Shown: positions 7,165 to 15,229 of the stretch, piece by piece
Numbering within the stretch: the stretch's first letter is position 1
How the letters are laid out: every line of letters begins with the position of its first letter
Origin: Gemmataceae bacterium
GTDB lineage: Bacteria; Planctomycetota; Planctomycetia; Gemmatales; Gemmataceae
Length of the DNA stretch: 17,039 nt
NCBI GenBank assembly: GCA_009691815.1
Contig: SIAL01000022.1
Coordinates: 1 to 17,039, forward strand
Direction: 5' to 3'
Made by a program: the position numbers and the translations under genes
Notes under the pieces: model-generated
The model's input: the letters and a program-made list of their open reading frames with translations, nothing else
The model's database searches: none
What the model was told of the DNA's origin: nothing

Positions 7165-8013
7165 CTATGCTGAGAGGCCTTGCCAGACACGAACCAAATC
7201 CCAAGTGGCCGCCACATCGTGGACGCGCAGAATCAGGCCGTTGGTTTGGGAACCAGGAATGGACAAAGCAAAGGCGTGAACGGCGAGCGATCCCGCCAAC
7301 CTTTCTTTGGGGGGGCGCCCGGTAAGTTGCCCTATTAAACTTTTTCGAGACACCCCAAGGAGGACGGGGAAACCCAAATTCGCCAATTGGGGCAACCCAT
7401 GAATCAGGGCAATATTGTGCTCTTGTGTTTTGCCAAAACCAATGCCCGGATCAAGGAGGATGTTTTGAGCGGGCAACCCATCCGCGATTAATTGACTGGC
7501 TTGGGTCCGCAAAAAACCACTTACATCTTGGAGAACATCCGAATAAATTGGCGCCTGCTGCATATCTCTGGGTAGGCCCTTCATGTGCATGATGGCCACC
7601 CCGGCCCCCTCCCGCACAGCGACTTGGCGCAATAGGTGATTTGTCATCCCCTGAATATCGTTGATAATGTCCGCCCCCGCCTCCAGGGCTTTTGAAGCAA
7701 CCTCTGGTTTTACCGTGTCGATGGAAATCGGAATTTGTGAAAACGAACGAATGAGCTGGATGGAGGGAATCACTCGGCGCAATTCTTCCGCCACATCCAC
7801 CGAAGCTGCCCCTGGTCGGCTGGATTCTCCGCCAATGTCTAAGATGCTGGCGCCATTTTCAATCATTTGCCTTGCTGAGGCCGCTAACCGCCTTGGTTCG
7901 AAGTGAATTTCGCCATCGCTGAAACTGTCAGGTGTGACATTTAAGATTCCCATTACCTTGGCTTCCGGTCCAAGGGAAATCGACCTTCCTCGAAAATGAA
8001 ATTCTCTTGTCAT
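7165..8013 (-). CDS. folP: Dihydropteroate synthase (FolP)
   Basis: It joins p-aminobenzoate to 6-hydroxymethyl-dihydropterin pyrophosphate to make dihydropteroate for folate, and is the sulfonamide target. The 282-residue protein shows the family signatures in order: MGILNVTPDSFSDG (21-34), DIGGESSRPGA (59-69), ISIDT (96-100), DIINDIQG (115-122), MHMKG (142-146), LLDPGIGFGKT (186-196), GVSRKS (220-225) and RVHD (263-266). ATG 8013 has an AGGA about 9 nt upstream. It sits 32 bp after the LptE-like gene and 55 bp before cdaA, all on the same strand. folP next to a diadenylate cyclase gene is an arrangement I recall from other bacteria, notably Bacteroidetes. The assignment is secure. Confidence 0.96.
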   Translation of the reverse strand: MTREFHFRGRSISLGPEAKVMGILNVTPDSFSDGEIHFEPRRLAASARQMIENGASILDIGGESSRPGAASVDVAEELRRVIPSIQLIRSFSQIPISIDTVKPEVASKALEAGADIINDIQGMTNHLLRQVAVREGAGVAIMHMKGLPRDMQQAPIYSDVLQDVSGFLRTQASQLIADGLPAQNILLDPGIGFGKTQEHNIALIHGLPQLANLGFPVLLGVSRKSLIGQLTGRPPKERLAGSLAVHAFALSIPGSQTNGLILRVHDVAATWDLVRVWQGLSA

Positions 8014-8045
8014 CCGGGTATCCTACCTTTCCCGGCGGGTGAGTG

Positions 8046-8654
8046 TCACCACGGATTTTCCATCATGCCCACGATTTGCGAGGCGAGTTTTTCACAGGCT
8101 TTTAGTTGGGAAGAGTTGAGCGATTGGCCCAATTCGGGAATAAATGTCCATGTTGAAGTGACCAATAAGGGCTGATCCGGGGTTATGCCGACAGGCACTG
8201 GGTCCAAAGCCTCCGGCAAGGAAGCCACTTTTTTCTTGGGTTGGCTCAATAATTCTCCGGTTCGCAAATCTCTCCAATAGATTTCCACCGAAACCGTGGT
8301 TTCCGCTTCACGAACCTCGTTAAGTTGGTTTCTGTTGATGATGTTCTTTCCTGAATTGACAATGGCGCCATCCAGTTCGGTATCCGCGGGCTGGCCACCC
8401 GCCACAACCTTATAGGGAGTTTTGGCTTCAATCTCTTTGATGACGGCCCGTGTTAGGTCATCTTCGAGCCCAATTCGATAGGTTCGATTCTTGAATATAG
8501 GTACACGAACCGTTCGAATATGGTTGGTGTGGACTGGACCAACCTGATAGCCAAAGAGCTTTAGGTTGTTGTCCGTCGCGCACCCTGTGAGGAATCCAGC
8601 CATGGCAAATACGGCCATCCGGCGATTCGGTTTTACAGAAGGAATGTTGTTCAT
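8046..8654 (-). CDS. lptE: LptE-like LPS-assembly lipoprotein
   Basis: LptE is the outer-membrane lipoprotein that plugs and assists LptD during lipopolysaccharide insertion. This 202-residue protein has a signal segment (about 11-24) and a lipobox LTGC with lipidated Cys25. The segment FGYQVGP, followed by an R-T-V-R-V-P-x-F-x-N-R-T-Y-R pattern and a D-L-T-R-A-V-I-K-E-I stretch, matches the core of LptE-family proteins; ADTELDGAI follows as the next strand. The start is ATG 8654, because AAAGGA (8663-8668) lies 8 nt upstream; ATG 8681 would overlap the preceding gene and move the signal peptide inward. It follows the BamD-like gene by 16 bp, which supports an outer-membrane assembly role. 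The family call comes from pattern and context; an LptD partner is not in the window. Confidence 0.72.
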   Translation of the reverse strand: MNNIPSVKPNRRMAVFAMAGFLTGCATDNNLKLFGYQVGPVHTNHIRTVRVPIFKNRTYRIGLEDDLTRAVIKEIEAKTPYKVVAGGQPADTELDGAIVNSGKNIINRNQLNEVREAETTVSVEIYWRDLRTGELLSQPKKKVASLPEALDPVPVGITPDQPLLVTSTWTFIPELGQSLNSSQLKACEKLASQIVGMMENPW

Positions 8655-8662
8655 AGTTGGCG

Positions 8663-8668
8663 TCCTTT
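8663..8668 (-). promoter_or_regulatory. Shine-Dalgarno AAAGGA deciding the LptE-like start
   Basis: AAAGGA on the minus strand sits 8 nt before ATG 8654 and overlaps no better candidate. It argues against the longer ATG 8681 start, which would overlap the upstream gene by 11 nt. Confidence 0.6.
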
Positions 8669-8670
8669 GG

Positions 8671-9975
8671 CTAGGGAACATATTGAGAACTTCCCGAAGG
8701 ACTGGCGGAAGGAGGCGACATGCCCGCGGGCAAGGGCCTTCCGCCCGGTGCTCGCTCGGATGGATTCATCCCCGGAAGTCCGAAGGAGGGTAGGTTTTGG
8801 GGCCACAGCTTCTCGAATGGGGAGAGCTTTTCTTCGAGCTCTCCCTTTTGTTCGTGCTTCTTGCGAAGGTGCGCGATTCGGTCAGTGGCACGATCCGCAT
8901 AGCCGGTTTCCGGATAACGGCGTTTGATCATTTCAAAATAAAAGAAGGCCGAACCGGGATGGCCGGTGCGTTCGTAAAACTCCGCGATCTTGAAATCTTT
9001 GTCGGCTTGTTGGTGGGTGATTCCGACAATTTGCCTATCCAGAAACTCGCGGCGTTTGTTGGCAAGCTCCGGGTAATTCTGCATGGCGGAGTGGACAAGA
9101 TTTCGCGCCTCGGCCACCTTGCGGCCGTCGTAGTCGGATCCCCCCGTACTTAGGTGTTTGGAAATGATGGCCAATTCTACGGCTTGGGCCGCAAGTTCGC
9201 TATTGGGATGTCGTTCATGAATTTGAGAGAAATAATGATCCGCCTCTTTGTAGTCAGTGTGAAAAAACTTGATGCTTCCCGCCAAGAAAAGGGCACGATC
9301 CGCCAAGGGGCCGTTGATGTCGTTCCAGCGCACTTGCTCGAGTTTTTCGATAGCCCGCCCTTCCCTGTCCATAAAGGGTTTCGTTCGTTCGAAGGACACG
9401 AACCTCGGCACCACAAAAAACCGGCTTCCATCGCGAAATTCCCGGGTCTCTTTCATCTCTTCGCGGGAGTCGTCCAGCCAATAGTTGGCAATATCAAACA
9501 TGTGTTGAATGGCGGCATCCTTATACGGGGTGCGGTCAAATTTCTTGAGCAAGTCGACATAGGTGTCGGCGGCTTTAGGGTAATACCCTTGCAGCCTTAA
9601 GCACTCCGCCTCCATGAACCGGGCTTCTTCAAGCAATGGCTGGGCGTTTTTCTTGTTTTCAAAGAGTCGATGAAATACCCGTTCGGCGGTGGCATAATTG
9701 CCTTGGCGGAAAAGTTCTTTGGCGCCGGCAAGTTTACCTTCGGCCGAATAGGGTTCCACGGGAACCTCATCCATAACCTCCTCACCTCGAAACACCACCG
9801 TCTCCATAGGCGGCAAGGGTGTTTTGGGCATGCCAATTAAGGGAAGATTATCGATGAAATTGCGGGTTTTGTCCGCTTCAAAATGATGGCATCCCATGAC
9901 AAGCCCGGATAAAACAAAGCACCCCAAAAACGCTTTGGCGGCGACTTTGGCAGGATGGGTTTGTCGATACGCCAT
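8671..9975 (-). CDS. BamD-like TPR lipoprotein (outer-membrane assembly)
   Basis: This 434-residue protein carries a signal peptide ending in lipobox VMGC (Cys29), then tetratricopeptide-like helix pairs from about residue 75 to 395, such as AKELFRQGNYATAERVFHRL and DKDFKIAEFYERTGHPGSAFFYFEMI. This is the architecture of BamD/YfiO, which works with BamA to insert outer-membrane barrels. It is much longer than Escherichia coli BamD (about 245 residues), with an extra middle region (roughly 180-260, an apparent break between repeats) and a Pro/Ser/Gly-rich tail of about 40 residues. ATG 9975 lies 6 nt past the recO stop, and its G-rich RBS is inside the recO 3' end. Next comes the LptE-like gene. 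A plain TPR lipoprotein of another role remains possible. Confidence 0.72.
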   Translation of the reverse strand: MAYRQTHPAKVAAKAFLGCFVLSGLVMGCHHFEADKTRNFIDNLPLIGMPKTPLPPMETVVFRGEEVMDEVPVEPYSAEGKLAGAKELFRQGNYATAERVFHRLFENKKNAQPLLEEARFMEAECLRLQGYYPKAADTYVDLLKKFDRTPYKDAAIQHMFDIANYWLDDSREEMKETREFRDGSRFFVVPRFVSFERTKPFMDREGRAIEKLEQVRWNDINGPLADRALFLAGSIKFFHTDYKEADHYFSQIHERHPNSELAAQAVELAIISKHLSTGGSDYDGRKVAEARNLVHSAMQNYPELANKRREFLDRQIVGITHQQADKDFKIAEFYERTGHPGSAFFYFEMIKRRYPETGYADRATDRIAHLRKKHEQKGELEEKLSPFEKLWPQNLPSFGLPGMNPSERAPGGRPLPAGMSPPSASPSGSSQYVP

Positions 9976-9981
9976 GAGGAC

Positions 9982-10821
9982 TCAACCCCCAAGAAATCCA
10001 ATCAATTTGGGTCGCCTGCCCCTGAGCCATGTCAGGTAGTGATTAAGCAGGGCCCGAAGTTCCTGGCGGATTTTTTCCGCAACCACTTCGGCACACTGCT
10101 CCCTATTTCCTAGGCGGCCAGCCGCGTCAAGGGCATCTGGGGAAATCGGATGGGATGACGGGAAAAACGAATCCAACCTGGATTTTGAAATTGCAGCGGT
10201 TTTGGTCAAATGGGGCGAATGAGTGACTTGCGTGCCATAGCATTCCTCGCAAAAGATGGCTCCGGCATCCGCATGGAAGGTCCATTTTGCCGTTTTCGGG
10301 GTGGGAACCCGATTGCAAGCATGGCAATGTTGAAAATTGGGCAAATAGCCCGTTTGGGATAAATAGAAGAATTCAAATTGAATCAAAACCCAGCTGGCTT
10401 CCGGACTCAGTCGGCCCTGAATTCGTGTTTCTGGGGCTTCCTTTGAAAACCACCCCAAAGTTTCATGGACTCCTTCAAAAAGGTCAGGATGAGGATCCAA
10501 ATCCTCTGTGCCTTCGGCAAGGAGTTCGGCAACATGATAGGCGGCGTAAAGGTTTGGCAAGTGGTTTCGAAGGCCCCTGTAGGCATCCACCACCCGTGAT
10601 TCCGTAATAAGGTCAAGCGAATTCCCCCCTTTGTGTATGACTTGAAATCGACAAAGGTTCAAAAGATCGAGGGCATTTTCAAAGGGCGACTTTAAGCGCC
10701 TAGCCCCTTTCGCCAGGGCACGAACTTTGCCTTTTTCCCGAGTCCAGAGGGTGACAATGCGACTGGTTTCGCTGTAGTCAATGCCTTTGAGGACCCAACC
10801 TTCCATGGCAAGCAACGGCAT
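9982..10821 (-). CDS. recO: DNA repair protein RecO
   Basis: RecO works with RecF and RecR to load RecA onto SSB-coated single-stranded DNA during gap repair and recombination. The 279-residue protein begins with the usual OB-fold segment (a GWVLKGIDYSETSRIVTLWT-like start, then the KGKVRALAKGARR region), followed by a helical domain and a zinc site with Cys166 and Cys169 (CHAC) and Cys191 and Cys194 (CEEC). Four intact cysteines imply a zinc-binding form; some RecO proteins have lost them. ATG 10821 has a near-perfect AAGGAGG (10832-10838) upstream, the strongest RBS I noted in the window. It lies 55 bp after hemL and 6 bp before the BamD-like gene. The assignment is secure. Confidence 0.93.
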   Translation of the reverse strand: MPLLAMEGWVLKGIDYSETSRIVTLWTREKGKVRALAKGARRLKSPFENALDLLNLCRFQVIHKGGNSLDLITESRVVDAYRGLRNHLPNLYAAYHVAELLAEGTEDLDPHPDLFEGVHETLGWFSKEAPETRIQGRLSPEASWVLIQFEFFYLSQTGYLPNFQHCHACNRVPTPKTAKWTFHADAGAIFCEECYGTQVTHSPHLTKTAAISKSRLDSFFPSSHPISPDALDAAGRLGNREQCAEVVAEKIRQELRALLNHYLTWLRGRRPKLIGFLGG

Positions 10822-10876
10822 TTTTATTCCCCCTCCTTGATTTGGGGAAATCCCACATTTTGGATTTTCAATTGGG

Positions 10877-12190
10877 TCAAACGGATTCCTTGGCGATTTC
10901 GGCTAAACAGTCCTCTGCCGCCGCCACCGTGGCGTCGATAAGTGCCTCGTCGTGAAGGATAGAAGTGAAGGCGGCTTCAAATTGACTGCAAGGGAGGTAA
11001 TAGCCTCGGTCCATCATGCCCCAGAAAAAACGGCCAAATCTGGCGGTATCGCAGGTCTTTGCGGAAGCATAGTCGGTCACCTCGCTGTCCGTAAAAAACA
11101 GTGTCCACATACTGCCAATTCGGTTCAGTTTATGGGGCAAATTCACTCGGGTGGCCGCTTTGTGTAACCCATCCACAAGTCGTTTGGCCAATTGATCGAG
11201 CATGGGATAGGGATTGGTTTTTTTCAACTCTTTTAGGGTTGCGATTCCCGCCGCCATCGCCACGGGGTTGCCGGAAAGGGTCCCGGCCTGAAAAACCGGC
11301 CCCGCCGGCATCACCCGGTTCATGATTTCACGCCTGCCCCCATAAGCCCCCACAGGCATCCCGCCACCAATGATTTTCCCAAGGACGGTCAAATCAGGTT
11401 CGTCACCAAAAAGTTCCTGAACGCCCCCGAATGCTAGGCGAAATCCTGTCATAACCTCGTCATAGATAAGAAGAGAACCATGATTCCTAGTCAATTCTCG
11501 AAGGGCCTTTCTGAACTCCTCGGTCGGTAGAACCAGACCCATGTTCCCCGCAACCGGCTCCAGAATGACACCGGCAAGTGAATCCCCATGGGTTCGGAAA
11601 GCTTCCCGGAGGGCTTGGCAGTCGTTGTAGTTAAGAACAATCGTATCCTTCGTGGTCCCCGCTGGAATTCCCGGGCTGGACGGGACACCCAAGGTCGTTG
11701 CCGCCGAACCCGCGGCAACAAGGAGGCTGTCCACATGACCATGGTAGCAACCGCTAAATTTGATGATCTTATCTCGACCGGTGTGCCCACGGGCCAAACG
11801 AATGGCACTCATTGAGGCTTCGGTCCCGGAGTTGACAAACCGAACCATTTCAACGGTAGGCACCGCCTCAATGACCAGCGATGCCAGTTCCGATTCCGCC
11901 TCACTTGGGGCTCCGTAACTAAAGCCTCGATCCAAGGCTTGGCGCACTGCATCCATTACCTTGGGATGTTGATGGCCCAAGATCATAGGGCCCCATGACC
12001 CGATGAAATCAAGGTATCGGTTGCCATCGAGGTCAAAAAGCCACGGGCCCTTGGCGTTGGCTATAAAAAGGGGCTCGCCACCCACGCCACCAAATGCCCG
12101 GGCTGGGCTATTTACCCCACCCGGAATGAGGTTTTTTGCGTTTTGAAAGGCGTCATGGCTTAGTGGGCGGCGGATTTTGGAAACGGACAT
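10877..12190 (-). CDS. hemL: Glutamate-1-semialdehyde 2,1-aminomutase (HemL)
   Basis: A PLP enzyme that converts glutamate-1-semialdehyde to 5-aminolevulinate, the last step of the C5 route into heme. The 437-residue length is normal. Seen: an N-terminal LIPGGVNSPARAF typical of the family, FVNSGTEA (PLP phosphate region), SGCYHGHVD, a PVAGNMG stretch, YDEVMTGFR with the cofactor Asp, and LGKIIGGGMPVGAYGG carrying the Schiff-base Lys272. ATG 12190 is preferred to TTG 12202, which would add four residues; neither has a strong Shine-Dalgarno. The gene lies 36 bp after the large kinase, with hemB on the other side of that kinase. Its presence shows ALA is made from glutamyl-tRNA rather than glycine. 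The assignment is secure. Confidence 0.96.
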   Translation of the reverse strand: MSVSKIRRPLSHDAFQNAKNLIPGGVNSPARAFGGVGGEPLFIANAKGPWLFDLDGNRYLDFIGSWGPMILGHQHPKVMDAVRQALDRGFSYGAPSEAESELASLVIEAVPTVEMVRFVNSGTEASMSAIRLARGHTGRDKIIKFSGCYHGHVDSLLVAAGSAATTLGVPSSPGIPAGTTKDTIVLNYNDCQALREAFRTHGDSLAGVILEPVAGNMGLVLPTEEFRKALRELTRNHGSLLIYDEVMTGFRLAFGGVQELFGDEPDLTVLGKIIGGGMPVGAYGGRREIMNRVMPAGPVFQAGTLSGNPVAMAAGIATLKELKKTNPYPMLDQLAKRLVDGLHKAATRVNLPHKLNRIGSMWTLFFTDSEVTDYASAKTCDTARFGRFFWGMMDRGYYLPCSQFEAAFTSILHDEALIDATVAAAEDCLAEIAKESV

Positions 12191-12226
12191 TAGTTTTCTC
12201 AATTCAATGAAACAGTTTGGTCAGGA

Positions 12227-14149
12227 TCATTGGAAGTTCAAGCGTTTTACCACCAATTCGGCTTTTTCCAGAAGGTCCATTTCAACACGGGCCTCGGGAA
12301 AATTGCGGTACACCTCAACAATAGGAATACAAAGCCTCATCTGATTAGGCGATGCGGTAGGCGAAAGGGCCGTTTCCACCGAAACGGAAATTTTTTGATT
12401 GCGTGCTTTGGCCAAAGCATCGGAGGTTCCCTCTGGTTTGGGTTTGGCCAAAGCCTTGCTGGCCAATATCCACAACCCCAACATATCCTCCTCGGGTTTA
12501 GCCGGGTCGGGCAATCGGCCCTGATATGGGTAGATCCCGATTTGGTCCCGTAGTTTAGTATATTTTAGCCACGCGCCCGGTTCATCCCCCAATGCTTGAA
12601 GTCGAAAAGCGTCATAGGCCAATAGCCAGTTCCCTTCTAACACAGGTGGGGTTTTCCCAAGGAAAACCGAAGAATACATCTCTTCGTGCTTTTTTCTCAG
12701 GGTTTCTTGTGCTTCAATCATGGCGATGTGGGCGGCCGCGATATCCCGCCAAGGCCCCCCCTCTTTTTGGGCTAAAGCGCGCCATTGGGGCAACGCGATT
12801 TCGGGCTCACCTTCCGCCTCTTTTTTTACGGCCGCAAATGCGGTTTCCTCTTCCGGGTTGGCGGGTACCATTTGGAATTTTTTATCCAGCCGACGCAGGT
12901 ACCTTTCAAGGCGCTCTTCCCCTTCGGCCCGACGAATTCGTTTTTTTAATGCGGCCATTTTCTCGGAAAGAGGGTCGGAATAGCCGGAATAATAGCGAGT
13001 CCAGGTGGCAATGGGCCCTTCGGAAGCCGCATTGATGGACTCGGACGACCCTTCATTGACAAGCAGTGTGGCTTTTTCCAGCAACGATTCGGGCGATGGT
13101 GGCTTCAAAAAGACCATCCAAAAAGTCATCCCGAGAACGCCAACAAATAAGGCCCCAGCCAAGGAAACAAACCACCCTTTTTGGTGAAGAGGTGGACCCG
13201 TTGGGGGTTTGGCTGCCTTTCCCTTATTTCGAACCAGTCGAGCCAGTTCTTTTTCTTGGGAAGTGGCCTTTTTCATTTTCTTGGCGGAACTGGAGGCTTC
13301 TAGCGCCATGCTATGGTTTGAGGTGACTTTTTCGCGAATGCGTTGAAGGGCATCCGCGACGGCCGAAGCATCACGGGGCCGTAGTTCGCGTTTTTTTTCC
13401 AAGAGCTGAATAACAAGCGAGTCGAGCCAAACCGGGATTTCAGGGACAAGCCTTGAGGGCCTTGGCGCTTTGGATTCGAGGTGATGACGAAACATTTCCA
13501 CGGAGTTTTCCGATCGGAATGGTTTTTGACCTGTTATCCATTCATAGAAAACAATTCCCATAGAGTACAAGTCGGATCGGTTGTCAATGTCCTTTTGGGC
13601 ACGGCACTGTTCCGGGGACATATAAGCCGCCGTTCCCACAGCGCAATGAGCGCTTGTTAACTGGGTTCCTTCCAAGTCCTTGGCAATCCCAAAATCGGCC
13701 AATTTGAGAACATTGTCATTGCCTAGAATCAGGTTGGCCGGCTTTAGGTCCCGATGAATGATTCCCCGCTCATGAGCGTGCTGCAGGGCAAGGGACAAAG
13801 GGATTCCAAAGTCGATGACTTCCTGCCACGAAAGTTTTTCGCGCCTTGCCAAGATTTTGTCCATCGACTCTCCGCTTAGGAGTTCCATGGCGTAATAGGG
13901 GGTGCCACCGGTCCGGCCATGGCCATAAATTTGAACGATGTTGGGATGGTTTAGTTGTTTCAGGATTTGGGCTTCCCGTTCAAACCGGGCTAAACCCTGG
14001 GGATTGGAAACCACTAGATGGGGGGCAATCAGTTTAAGGGCCACTTTGGCGCCATTTTTGGTGTACTCCGCCAAATACACAACACCCATGGCCCCCTGAC
14101 CAAGTGGGCTAAGGATTTTAAATGGGCCGAACATTTGGCCAGGTTGCAT
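12227..14149 (-). CDS. Transmembrane PknB-type Ser/Thr protein kinase
   Basis: This 640-residue membrane kinase has a complete cytoplasmic kinase domain: glycine loop GQGAMG (17-22), Lys39, catalytic HRDLKPAN with Asp134, DFG at 152-154, and SPE at 178-180. As an RD kinase it is likely switched on by activation-loop phosphorylation. A basic Lys/Ala-rich linker (about 280-325) leads to a single membrane helix (about 326-348). The remaining 290 residues should be outside the membrane; they are Glu/Lys/Ala-rich, mostly helical, with no PASTA, WD40 or other sensor domain that I recognise. ATG 14149 has AGGA about 9 nt upstream; Met6 is an alternative. It sits between hemB (38 bp away) and hemL (36 bp). 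Kinase identity is secure; the signal sensed and the substrates are unknown. Confidence 0.95.
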   Translation of the reverse strand: MQPGQMFGPFKILSPLGQGAMGVVYLAEYTKNGAKVALKLIAPHLVVSNPQGLARFEREAQILKQLNHPNIVQIYGHGRTGGTPYYAMELLSGESMDKILARREKLSWQEVIDFGIPLSLALQHAHERGIIHRDLKPANLILGNDNVLKLADFGIAKDLEGTQLTSAHCAVGTAAYMSPEQCRAQKDIDNRSDLYSMGIVFYEWITGQKPFRSENSVEMFRHHLESKAPRPSRLVPEIPVWLDSLVIQLLEKKRELRPRDASAVADALQRIREKVTSNHSMALEASSSAKKMKKATSQEKELARLVRNKGKAAKPPTGPPLHQKGWFVSLAGALFVGVLGMTFWMVFLKPPSPESLLEKATLLVNEGSSESINAASEGPIATWTRYYSGYSDPLSEKMAALKKRIRRAEGEERLERYLRRLDKKFQMVPANPEEETAFAAVKKEAEGEPEIALPQWRALAQKEGGPWRDIAAAHIAMIEAQETLRKKHEEMYSSVFLGKTPPVLEGNWLLAYDAFRLQALGDEPGAWLKYTKLRDQIGIYPYQGRLPDPAKPEEDMLGLWILASKALAKPKPEGTSDALAKARNQKISVSVETALSPTASPNQMRLCIPIVEVYRNFPEARVEMDLLEKAELVVKRLNFQ

Positions 14150-14187
14150 CGAGAAAATCCTATTGATTTAAGAGTTTGATCGGGTTT

Positions 14188-15189
14188 TCAGGCATTTTTG
14201 ATCCAAGGGGCGGCTTCAAGGGCGTGATAGGTGATGAGAATGTCGGCCCCGGCACGATGAATGGAACCAAGCGTTTCTAGGATGGCCCGTTTTTCGTCTA
14301 TCCATCCGTTTTGAGCAGCGGCTTTGAGCATCGCATATTCGCCGGAGACATTGTAGGCCGCCACGGGAACGGTTGATGCGTTTTTCACTTCGCGAATGAT
14401 GTCAAGGTAGGCCAAGGCAGGTTTGACCATGACAAAATCCGCGCCTTGAGCGATGTCTTGGGCCACTTCGGTGAGAGCTTCCAATCGGTTCGCCGGATCC
14501 ATTTGATAACTGGTGCGGTCGCCAAATTGGGGGGGGGATTCCGCCGCATCCCGGAAAGGGCCATAAAACGCGGAAGCATATTTTGCGGAATAAGAAAGGA
14601 TGGGAATGTGTTCGAGTCCCGCGAGGTCGAGGCCCGATCGTATGCCCGTTACCATCCCGTCGAGCATACCGCTTGGCGCCACGATGTCGGCCCCGGCCTG
14701 GGCATGGACCACACACTGTTTCGCCAAATTGGAAAGTGTTTTGTCATTATCAAGGATGACCCGTCCCCCCTCATTTTGGATAATTCCGCAATGACCATGG
14801 GAAGTGTATTCGCAAAAACACTCATCCGTAATCAGAAGTATTTCTGACCCAAAGGAATGCCGGAGCCGCCTGAGTATTGTGGGGATGACCCCCTCGGTGT
14901 CCCAGGCAAAGCTTCCTTCGGCATCTTTGTGGTCAGGTATCCCAAAAAGGAGAAACGAGCGAACCCCGAGTTTAACCGCCTCGGCAACCAATTTTTCGGC
15001 ATCGGCATATCCGAGTTGAAATTGGCCGGGCATGGACCCAATTTCCTTGCGAAATGTGTCCTTTGGCCGAATGAAAAGGGGATAAACCAATTGGTCCACG
15101 GAAAGCCTTGTCTCTCGGGTGAGAGCCAAAAGCCCAGAGGAATTACGCCTTCGTCTGGGTCGAAATGCCGGAAAATTCGCTTGGGTCAT
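14188..15189 (-). CDS. hemB: Porphobilinogen synthase (delta-aminolevulinate dehydratase, HemB)
   Basis: It condenses two 5-aminolevulinate molecules to porphobilinogen in heme synthesis. In the 333-residue form the zinc-type metal site is present, with Cys124, Cys126 and Cys134 in DECFCEYTSHGHCG. The two substrate-binding lysines are Lys203 (YSAKYASAFYGPFRDA) and Lys256 (MVKPALAYLD). ATG 15189 is preferred because GGAGG (15199-15203) lies 9 nt upstream and the product length fits the family; the frame is open to an ATG at 15276, which would overlap the aminotransferase gene. A run of nine C (14529-14537) encodes a Ser-Pro-Pro stretch near residue 218. It is 40 bp after the aminotransferase and before the membrane kinase. 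The assignment is secure. Confidence 0.96.
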   Translation of the reverse strand: MTQANFPAFRPRRRRNSSGLLALTRETRLSVDQLVYPLFIRPKDTFRKEIGSMPGQFQLGYADAEKLVAEAVKLGVRSFLLFGIPDHKDAEGSFAWDTEGVIPTILRRLRHSFGSEILLITDECFCEYTSHGHCGIIQNEGGRVILDNDKTLSNLAKQCVVHAQAGADIVAPSGMLDGMVTGIRSGLDLAGLEHIPILSYSAKYASAFYGPFRDAAESPPQFGDRTSYQMDPANRLEALTEVAQDIAQGADFVMVKPALAYLDIIREVKNASTVPVAAYNVSGEYAMLKAAAQNGWIDEKRAILETLGSIHRAGADILITYHALEAAPWIKNA

Positions 15190-15198
15190 CGTCTGCGG

Positions 15199-15203
15199 CC
15201 TCC
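15199..15203 (-). promoter_or_regulatory. Shine-Dalgarno GGAGG deciding the hemB start
   Basis: GGAGG on the minus strand lies 9 nt before ATG 15189. The alternatives at 15222 and 15276 lie upstream of this site, so the 333-residue product is preferred. Confidence 0.55.
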
Positions 15204-15229
15204 GCCGTCTATTGGGGTGCATCCAGAGG

